Positions 7,417-13,718 of a stretch of DNA of 13,808 bases are shown here, piece by piece. This DNA is from Clostridia bacterium (GTDB lineage: Bacteria; Bacillota; Clostridia; Clostridiales; Clostridiaceae), in the NCBI GenBank assembly GCA_009930125.1, contig RZYZ01000033.1:1-13808 (forward strand). Direction: 5' to 3'. A model generated the notes under the pieces. That model had not been told where the DNA came from and made no database searches. It worked only from the letters and a program-made list of their open reading frames with translations. Position numbers and translations under genes: made by a program. Position 1 is the first letter of the stretch. The number at the start of each line of letters is the position of its first letter.

Positions 7417-7431
7417 AAGCGGAAATATCCA

Positions 7432-7470
7432 GAACCTCCGGAGTAAAAACTTCCGGAGGTTCCTTTGATT
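7432..7470 (+). terminator. Strong terminator after pncB
   Basis: GAACCTCCGGA (7432-7442) and TCCGGAGGTTC (7452-7462) form a perfect 11-bp stem with a 9-nt loop, followed by CTTTGATTT. It begins 15 nt after the pncB stop codon. Its T-rich tail overlaps the -35 of the queT promoter. Confidence 0.85.
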
Positions 7471-7492
7471 TCAGGATAAGCTGTGATATAAT
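7465..7492 (+). promoter_or_regulatory. Promoter of queT
   Basis: TTGATT (-35, 7465-7470), a 16-nt spacer, then TATAAT (7487-7492) preceded by TGA, making an extended -10. Transcription should start near 7499, leaving a leader of about 48 nt that does not match a preQ1 riboswitch. Confidence 0.7.
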
Positions 7493-7546
7493 TGGTCAGG
7501 TTTTATCATTTATTCTAGCAATCATCAAAAGTGGAGGAACATAAAA

Positions 7547-8035
7547 TTGAGTACGAAAAACATAAATCACGTGGAATTTCTAGTCAAATCATCCATCGTC
7601 GCAGCCATCTATGCTGCGCTGACCATGCTGCTGCCTTTCAGCTATCTGGGCGTGCAGTTTCGAATCGCTGAGATCCTGGTCCTTCTGGTCTTCATAGACA
7701 AGAGATATATCTACGGTCTCACACTGGGATGCCCCATCGCAAACCTTGGCAGTCCCTTAGGTCCAGTGGATGTGATTTTCGGCACCCTGGCCACACTCAT
7801 CGCGCTGCTTCTGATTTCAAAGACGAAAAATCTTTTCGTGGCCACCCTGTGGCCTGCTGTGGTCAATGGAATCATCATCGGTCTTCTTCTCTACTACCTG
7901 CTGGATCTGCCCTTCCTTCTGTCGGCAGCTCAGGTTTTCTTTGGAGAATTCGTCGTGGTGACCCTCATAGGCTACTTCCTCTTCAAGAGAATTCTAAGAG
8001 ATCGGAAACTGGTGGAGATCATCTCCTTCAGATAA
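7547..8035 (+). CDS. queT: QueT-family queuosine precursor transporter
   Basis: A 162-aa membrane protein starting at TTG 7547, placed 8 nt after a strong GGAGGA. No ATG start near this point keeps the conserved N-terminus. The QueT family (formerly DUF988) is recognised from VQFRIAEIL (36-44) followed by the GCPIANLGSPLGPVDVIFG segment (61-79) and TLATL. Hydrophobic stretches at about 15-34, 42-60, 76-92, 97-118, 121-139 and 140-152 suggest a small ECF-type substrate-binding (S) component. Family members take up queuosine precursors (queuine/preQ1-type 7-deazaguanines) and probably share an energising module encoded elsewhere; none is in this window. Members are about 160-170 aa, so it is complete. 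It has its own promoter, no queuosine biosynthesis genes nearby, and a strong terminator. Confidence 0.88.
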   Translation: MSTKNINHVEFLVKSSIVAAIYAALTMLLPFSYLGVQFRIAEILVLLVFIDKRYIYGLTLGCPIANLGSPLGPVDVIFGTLATLIALLLISKTKNLFVATLWPAVVNGIIIGLLLYYLLDLPFLLSAAQVFFGEFVVVTLIGYFLFKRILRDRKLVEIISFR

Positions 8036-8057
8036 GACAAAAAGATCAGAAAATGAC

Positions 8058-8103
8058 GATACGCCTCTTCCATGCTTCCTGCATGAAAGAGGCGTATCTT
8101 TTT
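8058..8103 (+). terminator. Strong terminator after queT, between convergent genes
   Basis: GATACGCCTCTT (8058-8069) pairs with AAGAGGCGTATC (8087-8098), extended by inner CATG/CATG pairing across one mismatch, and is followed by TTTTT. It ends queT on the plus strand. On the minus strand it lies downstream of the ABC operon's last gene, but its T-tract there is broken (GTCATTTTC), so it may also work weakly in reverse. Confidence 0.88.
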
Positions 8104-8137
8104 GTTGGTTTTTGGAATGATTCCCAGATGGCCTCTT

Positions 8138-8344
8138 CTAGTTCACAAGAAGCCAGATGCCGAAACCTGCCGCTGCAAGCGCGAAGAGATAGAAAAAGAT
8201 TTCCGTTCCCTTTTCGCCCAGCAGCTTGCGGAACATTTTGATTTTCGCCATGTTCCAGATCTGCTCCGGTTTCTTCACCGTGATGAAGATCACCGCTGCC
8301 GCGTAGGCAATGAGTAGTAGTCCAAGTAGTGCCAGTCCGTCCAT
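8138..8344 (-). CDS. Small membrane protein ending the tetR-ABC operon
   Basis: A 68-aa protein starting at ATG 8344 behind a textbook TAGGAGGT site. It has two hydrophobic segments, about 3-22 (GLALLGLLLIAYAAAVIFIT) and 49-67 (IFFYLFALAAAGFGIWLLV). They flank a basic, amphipathic-looking loop with KKPEQIWNMAKIKMFRKLLG and EKG, which is expected in the cytoplasm by the positive-inside rule. There is no signal peptide cleavage site and no known domain that I can name. It follows the second ABC permease by 27 nt with no terminator or promoter between, so it is the last gene of the operon. It may be an accessory subunit of the transporter, but that rests only on position. The strong RBS and sensible topology argue that it is a real gene. 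Confidence 0.72.
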   Translation of the reverse strand: MDGLALLGLLLIAYAAAVIFITVKKPEQIWNMAKIKMFRKLLGEKGTEIFFYLFALAAAGFGIWLLVN

Positions 8345-8371
8345 AATGTTACCTCCTAAAATTGTTGTATT

Positions 8372-9373
8372 TTATTTCAGACCTCTGTTTATTTTCTTTC
8401 TCATGGCCAGCATCACCAAAGATGAAATGAGGATGATCATCAGCGTGCTGAACAGGATGCTTCCCCAGGTGGCTTCCTTCAGTATGATCTCATCCATGGC
8501 CATGAAGGCCCAGTAGAAGGGAGACCAGTACAGCAGAAAATGCAGTCCTTCTCTCAGGTAGATGGCGCCGAATATGGAGCCCAGCACAGGCAGAAACACC
8601 ATTTTCATGCCGGAGATGGCCGCCAGCACATTGTCGCTGTTGACGCCGATGGTAAAACCGATGATCACTGAAGTGAGTGCAATGGATACGGTGACCAGTC
8701 CCGCCATGAGGTAGTTGATATTTCCGTAATCAAGAATCAGTAGAATTCCGATGACATGAACCAGAGGGATGAGAAATCCCAGCGCCGCTTTCCCCAGAAC
8801 ATACTGGATTCTCTTCACCGGAGCCACATTCATGGCCGCCAGGGTGTTCTCCTGCTTTTCCTCCACCAGATTGATGAGGATGATCATGCCGCCGAAGATG
8901 GAGATGAACACCGCCAGGAGACTTCCGCCATACTGCTTGATGGGAGAAAGCTTCCAGCCCACATCCGATACCGTCAGTTCCACTGGAACCTCTATATCCT
9001 CATTGGATAATGAATCCAGGAGCAGCACGGCCATTTCGTGCATCTCCACCTTCTCATTGCCCTGGGTCACCACCTGAAATCCGTTTGTATCTTTCGTGAT
9101 GCCGTAGACATCATCCAGCGCTTCCACACGCTCAAGGAGCGCTTCCTCCGACTCAAATTCCTCCACCTTGGCATACTGCGTAAGATAGGAAATCTCCTCC
9201 TCTGTCACCGTATCATCCACGGCAAACCGTAGAATGGACTGAGAGACGGAGCTTGTCAGCATATTGAGAATGACAGCGATGAGAAAGGGAACCACAAGGA
9301 TGTAGAGAATCATGTAGTCTCTCATGCCGGACTTCGTATCACGGCCCATGATGGCCAATATTTTCTTAAGCAT
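8372..9373 (-). CDS. ABC-2 type transporter permease (second of two)
   Basis: A 333-aa membrane protein starting at ATG 9373 with AAGGGGGGA seven nt upstream. Its architecture is that of ABC2_membrane_3-type exporter permeases. One N-terminal helix (about 22-43, ILYILVVPFLIAVILNML) is followed by a large extracytoplasmic domain (about 44-165) and five more helices in the C-terminal half. The first cytoplasmic loop holds VEEKQENTLAAMNVAPVKR, the E-rich coupling segment that contacts the ATPase. It is a paralogue of the permease immediately upstream: the same topology and a matching coupling segment (DKEEGTIRALTVTPVSIR there). The two permeases and the ATPase would form a heteromeric exporter. 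The substrate is unknown; drug, lipid or peptide export is the usual role. It starts 13 nt after the upstream gene's stop. Confidence 0.85.
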   Translation of the reverse strand: MLKKILAIMGRDTKSGMRDYMILYILVVPFLIAVILNMLTSSVSQSILRFAVDDTVTEEEISYLTQYAKVEEFESEEALLERVEALDDVYGITKDTNGFQVVTQGNEKVEMHEMAVLLLDSLSNEDIEVPVELTVSDVGWKLSPIKQYGGSLLAVFISIFGGMIILINLVEEKQENTLAAMNVAPVKRIQYVLGKAALGFLIPLVHVIGILLILDYGNINYLMAGLVTVSIALTSVIIGFTIGVNSDNVLAAISGMKMVFLPVLGSIFGAIYLREGLHFLLYWSPFYWAFMAMDEIILKEATWGSILFSTLMIILISSLVMLAMRKKINRGLK

Positions 9374-9386
9374 TCTTCATCCCCCC

Positions 9387-10421
9387 TTACACTGTCAGTG
9401 TCTTCTTGTATCTGAGTACCGCCGCCATGAAAATCAGTGCCCCTGCCAGAATGAACAGTCCCGATGTCGTCAGGATGAATGCCGTGTCCGGCCTTTCCAG
9501 AAAGACTTCTCTGAAAGCGAAGAGCAGCGGATAGGAAGGCAGGATTCTGATGATGAGCGGCGAAAACGACGGCATGAAGTAGGAGATCCCGCCGAAGGCC
9601 ATGATCATGATGACGATATAGAGCGCACCCATGGACTTGATGATGGAATCATAGAAACTTGCGATGAAGAGTCCCAGTGCCGTCCCGAAGAAGTTTGAAG
9701 CCGCCAGCACCAGAATAAGATGCAGGTAGTTCACCTTCAGCCCCGCCACAAGAATCGTTGTGATGAGCCCTGTGAGAAGACCTGTGAAGAGCATGACGCC
9801 CACTTTGGAAAGCAGGTAATCTCTTATGCTTACAGGTGTCACTGTAAGCGCTCTTATAGTGCCTTCCTCCTTATCCATGAACACATAGGCCGCCACAATG
9901 AACAGTCCCATGAAAGCCGAATTCATCATGAGGAGAATCGGCATGTAGTTGATCCGGTCGGAAAGTCTTTCCGCATCCGCATCCAGCACCTTGACAGTGG
10001 TGGTTTCCGTGTACTCCGGATGCTCGGTCTTGAAACCGGCCAGAAGGACGCTTTCCATCATATTTCGTATTTCTTCGCTCTCATAGCCCTGAAGAATGAT
10101 TTCGTAGCCCATGCCATCCTCCGTCTCACCGATGACGGCTCCCTGGGCGCTGCGGTCCTTCTCCATGGCTAGAACCACTTCCTCCCTGGAATCAAGAAGC
10201 GTGATGTCCGCGCTCTCATCCTTCTCCATGGATGTGAGGATCTGCTCGCTGTTTATGCCGGATTCCACATGGAGAAACAGTTTCGTGGTGGGATCGGAGT
10301 TCTCCGGCACCACAAAGACCAGTACCGCAACGATGACCAGTGCCATAATGAATTCGATGTAGATGTAGTAAGTTCTGTAGGAGACCTTCAGGTCTCTTAA
10401 AAAGGTATGTAGAAGCTTCAT
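9387..10421 (-). CDS. ABC-2 type transporter permease (first of two)
   Basis: A 344-aa membrane protein whose ATG at 10421 directly abuts the ATPase stop codon (TAAATG), which suggests translational coupling. Its RBS (AGGGGG) lies inside the ATPase gene. One helix at about 22-40 (YIEFIMALVIVAVLVFVV) is followed by an extracytoplasmic domain to about 160 and then five helices (from PILLMMNSAFMGLFIVAAYV onward). The cytoplasmic loop after helix 2 holds DKEEGTIRALTVTPVSIRD, the EEGT-type segment typical of ABC-2 permeases. The extracytoplasmic domain is acidic and rich in Ser/Glu and is the likely specificity element. It should pair with the downstream paralogous permease and the upstream ATPase as one exporter. 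The substrate cannot be inferred. Confidence 0.87.
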   Translation of the reverse strand: MKLLHTFLRDLKVSYRTYYIYIEFIMALVIVAVLVFVVPENSDPTTKLFLHVESGINSEQILTSMEKDESADITLLDSREEVVLAMEKDRSAQGAVIGETEDGMGYEIILQGYESEEIRNMMESVLLAGFKTEHPEYTETTTVKVLDADAERLSDRINYMPILLMMNSAFMGLFIVAAYVFMDKEEGTIRALTVTPVSIRDYLLSKVGVMLFTGLLTGLITTILVAGLKVNYLHLILVLAASNFFGTALGLFIASFYDSIIKSMGALYIVIMIMAFGGISYFMPSFSPLIIRILPSYPLLFAFREVFLERPDTAFILTTSGLFILAGALIFMAAVLRYKKTLTV

Positions 10422-11276
10422 TTATACCAGCCCCCTGCCCGTGAGCCTGATGAAGATTTCCTCAAGCGTCGCCTCTTTCGTATGCATCATTTCAATGTGA
10501 CCGTCATTCACGATTTCATTGAGCAGAAGTCTCTCTTCCTCATTGGAGAGGTCGATGAGCGCCGTCTCCAGCTTCTCTCCCTTGAGATATTCCACCTGGA
10601 CCACTTTCTTTCCATACTGCAGCTTGAGGTTTCTTGGAGAATCGATGACTTTGAGCTCCCCGTCCACAATGAACCCTACCCGGTCGCAGAGTTCATCCGC
10701 GATGAACATGTTGTGGGTGGTGAGAAATACTGTGGTGCCTTCCTTGTTCTTCTCCTTCACAATATCCTTGATGTTTCCTGCGATGGCAGGGTCAAGGCCC
10801 GTAGTGGGTTCATCCAGAAACCATAAAGAAGGTTTATTGATCATGCTTCTGGCAAAGGTCAGTCTGTGCTTCATCCCTTTGGAGAAAGTCCCGGCCTTCT
10901 TGTTCTTCACATGGTCAAGGCCCACCAGTTTCAGAAGCTCCTCCGGGTCCATGGTCTCCACATCAAAAAGCTTTCTGTAGAACTCCAGGTTTTCCAGGGC
11001 TGTGAGCTTTCCATAGACATTGGACTGCTCGAAGGATACCCCGATTCTGTTGAAGACCTTACGGTCAAACTTTCGAAGATCATAGCCTGCCACCTGCCCG
11101 GCTCCTTCCTGAATGGGCAGAAGACCTGTTAAAATCCCCTGGGTGGTGGACTTTCCCGCTCCGGATGGTCCGAGAAAACCGAAGACTTCACCCTGCTCCA
11201 CCTGAAAACTCACATTCTTCAGTGCGTAGTTCTTGTCTTTCGTATAGGAATAATTGAGATTGTCGACTTTAATCAT
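10422..11276 (-). CDS. ABC exporter ATP-binding protein
   Basis: A 284-aa nucleotide-binding subunit starting at ATG 11276 behind AAGGGGGAAG. It shows Walker A GPSGAGKST (36-44), a Q-loop region (SFEQSNVYGKLTALENLEF), the signature TFSKGMKHRL (a degenerate LSGGQ common in drug/ABC-2 ATPases), Walker B SLWFLDEPTTGLDP with the D-loop, and the H-loop TTHN. The C-terminal 70 or so residues after the fold (from about DSPRNLKLQYGKK) form the extra domain usual in this ABC-2 exporter class, where it resembles BcrA/NatA-type ATPases. It powers export through the two permeases encoded immediately downstream. It follows tetR by 12 nt with no intervening terminator, so it should be derepressed together with it. 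Confidence 0.93.
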   Translation of the reverse strand: MIKVDNLNYSYTKDKNYALKNVSFQVEQGEVFGFLGPSGAGKSTTQGILTGLLPIQEGAGQVAGYDLRKFDRKVFNRIGVSFEQSNVYGKLTALENLEFYRKLFDVETMDPEELLKLVGLDHVKNKKAGTFSKGMKHRLTFARSMINKPSLWFLDEPTTGLDPAIAGNIKDIVKEKNKEGTTVFLTTHNMFIADELCDRVGFIVDGELKVIDSPRNLKLQYGKKVVQVEYLKGEKLETALIDLSNEEERLLLNEIVNDGHIEMMHTKEATLEEIFIRLTGRGLV

Positions 11277-11288
11277 TTTTCTTCCCCC

Positions 11289-11903
11289 TTAACTGATGCC
11301 GTTTCTGATGAGATCAAAGAATTTGTCCAGCTCCTCCATGATCTTCATGGAATAGCCCTCGTCCTGATGTTTCTCGAAATAATACTCCACTACGCTGATC
11401 TGCATGCTGATCATGATTTTCGCCACAAGGCGAAGATCCAGATCCGCCCTGACATCCCCGCTTGCCTGTCCCTTCTGAAGAAGCGCTATGAACATGTCAT
11501 CCCCCTTGGGTGAGAAAGTCTCCCGGATCTTCTGAAGAAGACCGCTGGTATCTTTCATCATGCGGTTTCCGATTTCCGCATAATCGGGATTCTCCAGCGC
11601 GAACTCGATGCCCGCCCGATACATCTCTCGTAGTGCGTCATAGAAATTCACTTCCGCGAAATTCATCATGGATGGTGTAAGATACTGGATCTTCTTTTCT
11701 CCGATGATGGACATGATGTAGAGATACAAATCCTCCTTATCCTTGAAGTACTGATAGAAACTCCCTTTGGAGATTCCGCTTCTCTCCACGATGCGGTTGA
11801 TGCTGGCCACGTCATAGTCGTAGTCTTTAAACTCTGCCACAGCTTCGCCAAGAATCCTTTCCCGCTTCTCCTCCGGCAGATTGAAAAATGTCTGTTTTGG
11901 CAT
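11289..11903 (-). CDS. TetR/AcrR-family repressor of the efflux operon
   Basis: A 204-aa regulator. Residues 1-62 form a TetR helix-turn-helix: EKRERILGEAVAEFKDYDY, then VASINRIVERSGISKGSFYQ, then YFKDKEDLYLYIMS. This is the standard TetR_N pattern with GISKGSFYQYF as recognition and following helix. The remaining part is all-helical and is the expected dimer and ligand-binding domain. ATG 11903 is chosen because it begins MPKQTFFNLPEEK, the natural N-terminus of such proteins, with GAAAGG just upstream; the same frame stays open to 12158, but that would run through the operators and promoter. It is the first gene of the ABC operon and lies directly behind two tandem operator copies, so autorepression with ligand-dependent release is the straightforward model. 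The ligand is probably a substrate of the exporter. Confidence 0.92.
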   Translation of the reverse strand: MPKQTFFNLPEEKRERILGEAVAEFKDYDYDVASINRIVERSGISKGSFYQYFKDKEDLYLYIMSIIGEKKIQYLTPSMMNFAEVNFYDALREMYRAGIEFALENPDYAEIGNRMMKDTSGLLQKIRETFSPKGDDMFIALLQKGQASGDVRADLDLRLVAKIMISMQISVVEYYFEKHQDEGYSMKIMEELDKFFDLIRNGIS

Positions 11904-11925
11904 CCGCCTTTCACTCTCCTCTTTT

Positions 11926-11941
11926 ATGACCATCTGGTCAT
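11926..11941. promoter_or_regulatory. TetR operator copy 1
   Basis: ATGACCATCTGGTCAT is an inverted repeat with perfect 7-bp arms (ATGACCA/TGGTCAT) around 2 nt. It is located 22 nt upstream of the tetR start and downstream of the -10 box, an ideal place for a repressor dimer. Confidence 0.8.
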
Positions 11942-11942
11942 A

Positions 11943-11956
11943 TGACTTCTTGGTCA
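11943..11956. promoter_or_regulatory. TetR operator copy 2
   Basis: TGACTTCTTGGTCA repeats the outer half-sites of copy 1 (TGAC-n4-TGGTCA) exactly 16 bp away. Its left arm is less complete. It spans the predicted transcription start (about 11951) and abuts the -10 box. Confidence 0.65.
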
Positions 11957-11957
11957 C

Positions 11958-11987
11958 ATTATAAACCCGAAGAGATTCCCTTGTCAA
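11958..11987 (-). promoter_or_regulatory. Promoter of the tetR-ABC operon
   Basis: On the minus strand, TTGACA (11987-11982), an 18-nt spacer, then TATAAT (11963-11958): both hexamers are perfect consensus. It is the strongest-looking promoter in the window. The tandem operators directly downstream are consistent with tight repression. Confidence 0.88.
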
Positions 11988-12004
11988 CTCCTGCAGCGAT
12001 ACCC

Positions 12005-12083
12005 GAAAAAGAACAGAAAACATAAAAAACACAAGATTTCCTGAAAAAGAACAGGAAACTATGGACCTTCTCTCCGAAAAAGA
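12005..12083 (+). repeat. Direct repeats and inverted repeat upstream of the MFS gene
   Basis: GAAAAAGAACAG occurs identically at 12005-12016 and 12043-12054 (38 bp apart), with a shorter copy GAAAAAGA at 12076-12083. The second copy is embedded in an inverted repeat TTTCCTG (12037-12043)/CAGGAAA (12052-12058). All lie between the tetR promoter and the MFS -10 box, so they may be regulator sites for the MFS gene. Confidence 0.5.
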
Positions 12084-12090
12084 GTAAAAT
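12062..12090 (+). promoter_or_regulatory. Promoter of the MFS transporter gene
   Basis: TGGACC (-35, 12062-12067), a 17-nt spacer and TAAAAT (-10, 12085-12090). Transcription should start near 12097. The third GAAAAAGA copy lies within the spacer. The operators of the tetR operon are about 120 bp away. Confidence 0.55.
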
Positions 12091-12135
12091 ACATCAGATA
12101 CAAGCGATACTGCAATCGATACAGGAGTAAGAACT

Positions 12136-13383
12136 ATGCGAAAGAAGCTCGAGCGCATGCTCTTCGGAAACAGTCAGAACATCAAATACTACGCCATCAA
12201 CGGAGTCCTTTTCACCATGGTCACGGTCCTCTCCAAGGGCTATGCCATCAAGTTTCTGGACCGCCTTGGCGGAGAAGACATCCATTTCAGTCTTTTCAAC
12301 GCCCTGCCTGGATTTGTGGCCATCTTCACCACCATTCCAGGGATTCTTTTCATCCAGAAAGGAAAATCCAAAAGAAAGACCCTGGGGACTTTCTTCTATA
12401 TTTCCAGACTCATGCCGCTTTTACTTGCCGCAGTCCCCTTTCTGCCCCGAGACATGCAGCCCATGGTCTTCGTCTTCATCTATGGGCTCATGAATTTCCC
12501 GGAATCCATCTCCGCCACTTCCCTGCAGGATTACACCGGAGATGTGTTTGGTCCCCATGAACGAGCCGATGCGCTTTCCATCCGAAACCAGATGTCCCAG
12601 ATCTCCCAGATCTCCGTCTCCATTCTGGTTGGATTCATCCTTTCCCTCTCCTCGGTGAACAGCACGGTCATCCTCATGTACCAGGTCTTCATCGTCCTTT
12701 CCTTCCTCATCGGCCTGAAGGAGATCCGCTACATGTACAAGATGGAGCCTCTGGTCACGGAAGAGGAAGAGAAGACAAGACCGGTGCCCAAGCTCAGGGA
12801 AAGTCTTCGTGGGGTTTTCTCCCATAAAGAGTATGTGAGCTTTCTGGCCTGCTCTCTTCTCTTTCATTTCGGATGGCAGATGGGATGGCCTCTCTTCAAT
12901 GTGTACCAGATCAAAGTCCTTGGTGCGGATGAGATGTGGCTTACCATCATCAACGTGCTTTCCAGCATCTTCATGGTCTTAAGCTTCACCCAGTGGAAGA
13001 AGGTCATCAAGAAGTTCGATTACAAGCTCACGATTGCCCTGGCCACCTTCGGCATGGGACTCACCCCGCTTCTCTATATCCTGTCAAAGAACCTGGTGAC
13101 CTTGACCTTCATGCAGCCCGTCACGGGATTCTTCACAGCAGGTACCATCGTCTTGGTTCTGGGAAGCCTTCTGGCTGCCAGCCCCGATGAATACCGCACC
13201 ATGAGTGTGGCGGTCCACGCCACGCTCACCAGCGTCACCCTGGCGGTGGCGCCCCTCTTCGGAACCTATATCCAGGATGTTCTGAGCATAGAGGGTGCCC
13301 TCTTCGTCTCCTCATCTCTGAGGCTTCTGGGCAGCATCGTGTTTCTCCTGCGTTTCCTGAAGACCAGGAAAAAGAAGTCCTGA
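12136..13383 (+). CDS. Major facilitator superfamily transporter
   Basis: A 415-aa membrane protein starting at ATG 12136, with AGGAG 8 nt upstream. About twelve hydrophobic segments fall into two halves separated by a charged central loop (about 205-233, MEPLVTEEEEKTRPVPKLRES), the classic MFS layout. The loop after helix 2 (QKGKSKRKTLG) is the basic A-motif-like region, and FGPHERADALSIRNQMSQIS continues the first half. The C-terminus is strongly basic (KTRKKKS). No substrate motif is recognised; efflux of a small molecule is the commonest role for stand-alone MFS proteins beside TetR/ABC loci, but that is inference. The gene is divergent from tetR with a 232-bp gap and has its own promoter and repeat-rich upstream region, so co-regulation with the ABC operon is possible but not shown. 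No clear terminator follows. Confidence 0.85.
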   Translation: MRKKLERMLFGNSQNIKYYAINGVLFTMVTVLSKGYAIKFLDRLGGEDIHFSLFNALPGFVAIFTTIPGILFIQKGKSKRKTLGTFFYISRLMPLLLAAVPFLPRDMQPMVFVFIYGLMNFPESISATSLQDYTGDVFGPHERADALSIRNQMSQISQISVSILVGFILSLSSVNSTVILMYQVFIVLSFLIGLKEIRYMYKMEPLVTEEEEKTRPVPKLRESLRGVFSHKEYVSFLACSLLFHFGWQMGWPLFNVYQIKVLGADEMWLTIINVLSSIFMVLSFTQWKKVIKKFDYKLTIALATFGMGLTPLLYILSKNLVTLTFMQPVTGFFTAGTIVLVLGSLLAASPDEYRTMSVAVHATLTSVTLAVAPLFGTYIQDVLSIEGALFVSSSLRLLGSIVFLLRFLKTRKKKS

Positions 13384-13395
13384 TACAGGATTCCT

Positions 13396-13424
13396 TTGTA
13401 TTCCATGAGCCATTGTGATATTAT
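13396..13424 (+). promoter_or_regulatory. Promoter upstream of a 12-codon frame
   Basis: TTGTAT (13396-13401), a 17-nt spacer, then TATTAT (13419-13424) preceded by TGA (extended -10). It starts only 13 nt after the MFS stop and points toward the small frame at 13458. Confidence 0.45.
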
Positions 13425-13457
13425 TTTTATAGAATAAGACCCACAAAGGAGTAGCTA

Positions 13458-13496
13458 ATGATTCATAAAAATATAACCAATCATGGACAAAAGTGA
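13458..13496 (+). CDS. 12-codon frame with strong RBS; leader peptide or remnant of an interrupted gene
   Basis: ATG 13458 is preceded by AAAGGAG with a 6-nt gap and by a plausible promoter, yet the frame MIHKNITNHGQK stops after 12 codons. Good initiation signals in front of almost no coding sequence suggest either a short leader peptide or the start of a gene cut by the adjacent insertion element. It may also be chance. No homology can be judged at this length. Confidence 0.25.
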   Translation: MIHKNITNHGQK

Positions 13497-13651
13497 CGCA
13501 ATATACCCATGACTCATGGACTCCCTGAGTTCTTACATGTTTCTACTATGATAATAGGAACGAGCTTTTCGCATAGGTTCACTCCACACGATCAGGTTCA
13601 GACTCATCCTGTTGTTTCCATCCGATACAACAATATATGTTTCATATTCAA
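13497..13651. other. AT-rich non-coding stretch with small palindromes and repeats, possible IS left end
   Basis: No convincing gene is seen. It holds CCATGACTCATGG (13507-13519, a 5-bp stem with a 3-nt loop) and an imperfect hairpin with a 2-nt bulge at 13541-13560 (TTC-ta-CTAT / ATAGGAA). AGGTTCA occurs twice (13575 and 13594), and TGTTGT/ACAACA forms an inverted repeat (13610-13632). IS200/IS605 elements have subterminal hairpins in place of inverted terminal repeats, so one of these may mark the left end of the tnpB element; the boundary cannot be set. Confidence 0.35.
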
Positions 13652-13680
13652 TTGCTTAAAAAGAACGTATGTGCTATAAT
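13652..13680 (+). promoter_or_regulatory. Promoter of tnpB
   Basis: TTGCTT (13652-13657), a 17-nt spacer and TATAAT (13675-13680) preceded by TGC, an extended -10. It lies 38 nt before the tnpB start. Confidence 0.6.
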
Positions 13681-13718
13681 TCCCTTAATAAAGTCCAGGA
13701 AAATAGTGCATAAAGGTG

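Noticed and set aside
7493..7546. preQ1 riboswitch in the queT leader
   Set aside because: The leader has a TTCTAGC stretch and an A-rich run near the RBS, reminiscent of preQ1-I, but lacks the CCC element and any pairing for stem P1.
11904..12158. N-terminal extension of the TetR frame by 85 codons
   Set aside because: It would run through the operon's promoter and both operators. MPKQTFF at 11903 is a natural TetR N-terminus.
13384..13410. Terminator for the MFS gene
   Set aside because: GATACA and TGTATT can pair only weakly with a wobble, and there is no T-tract directly after.
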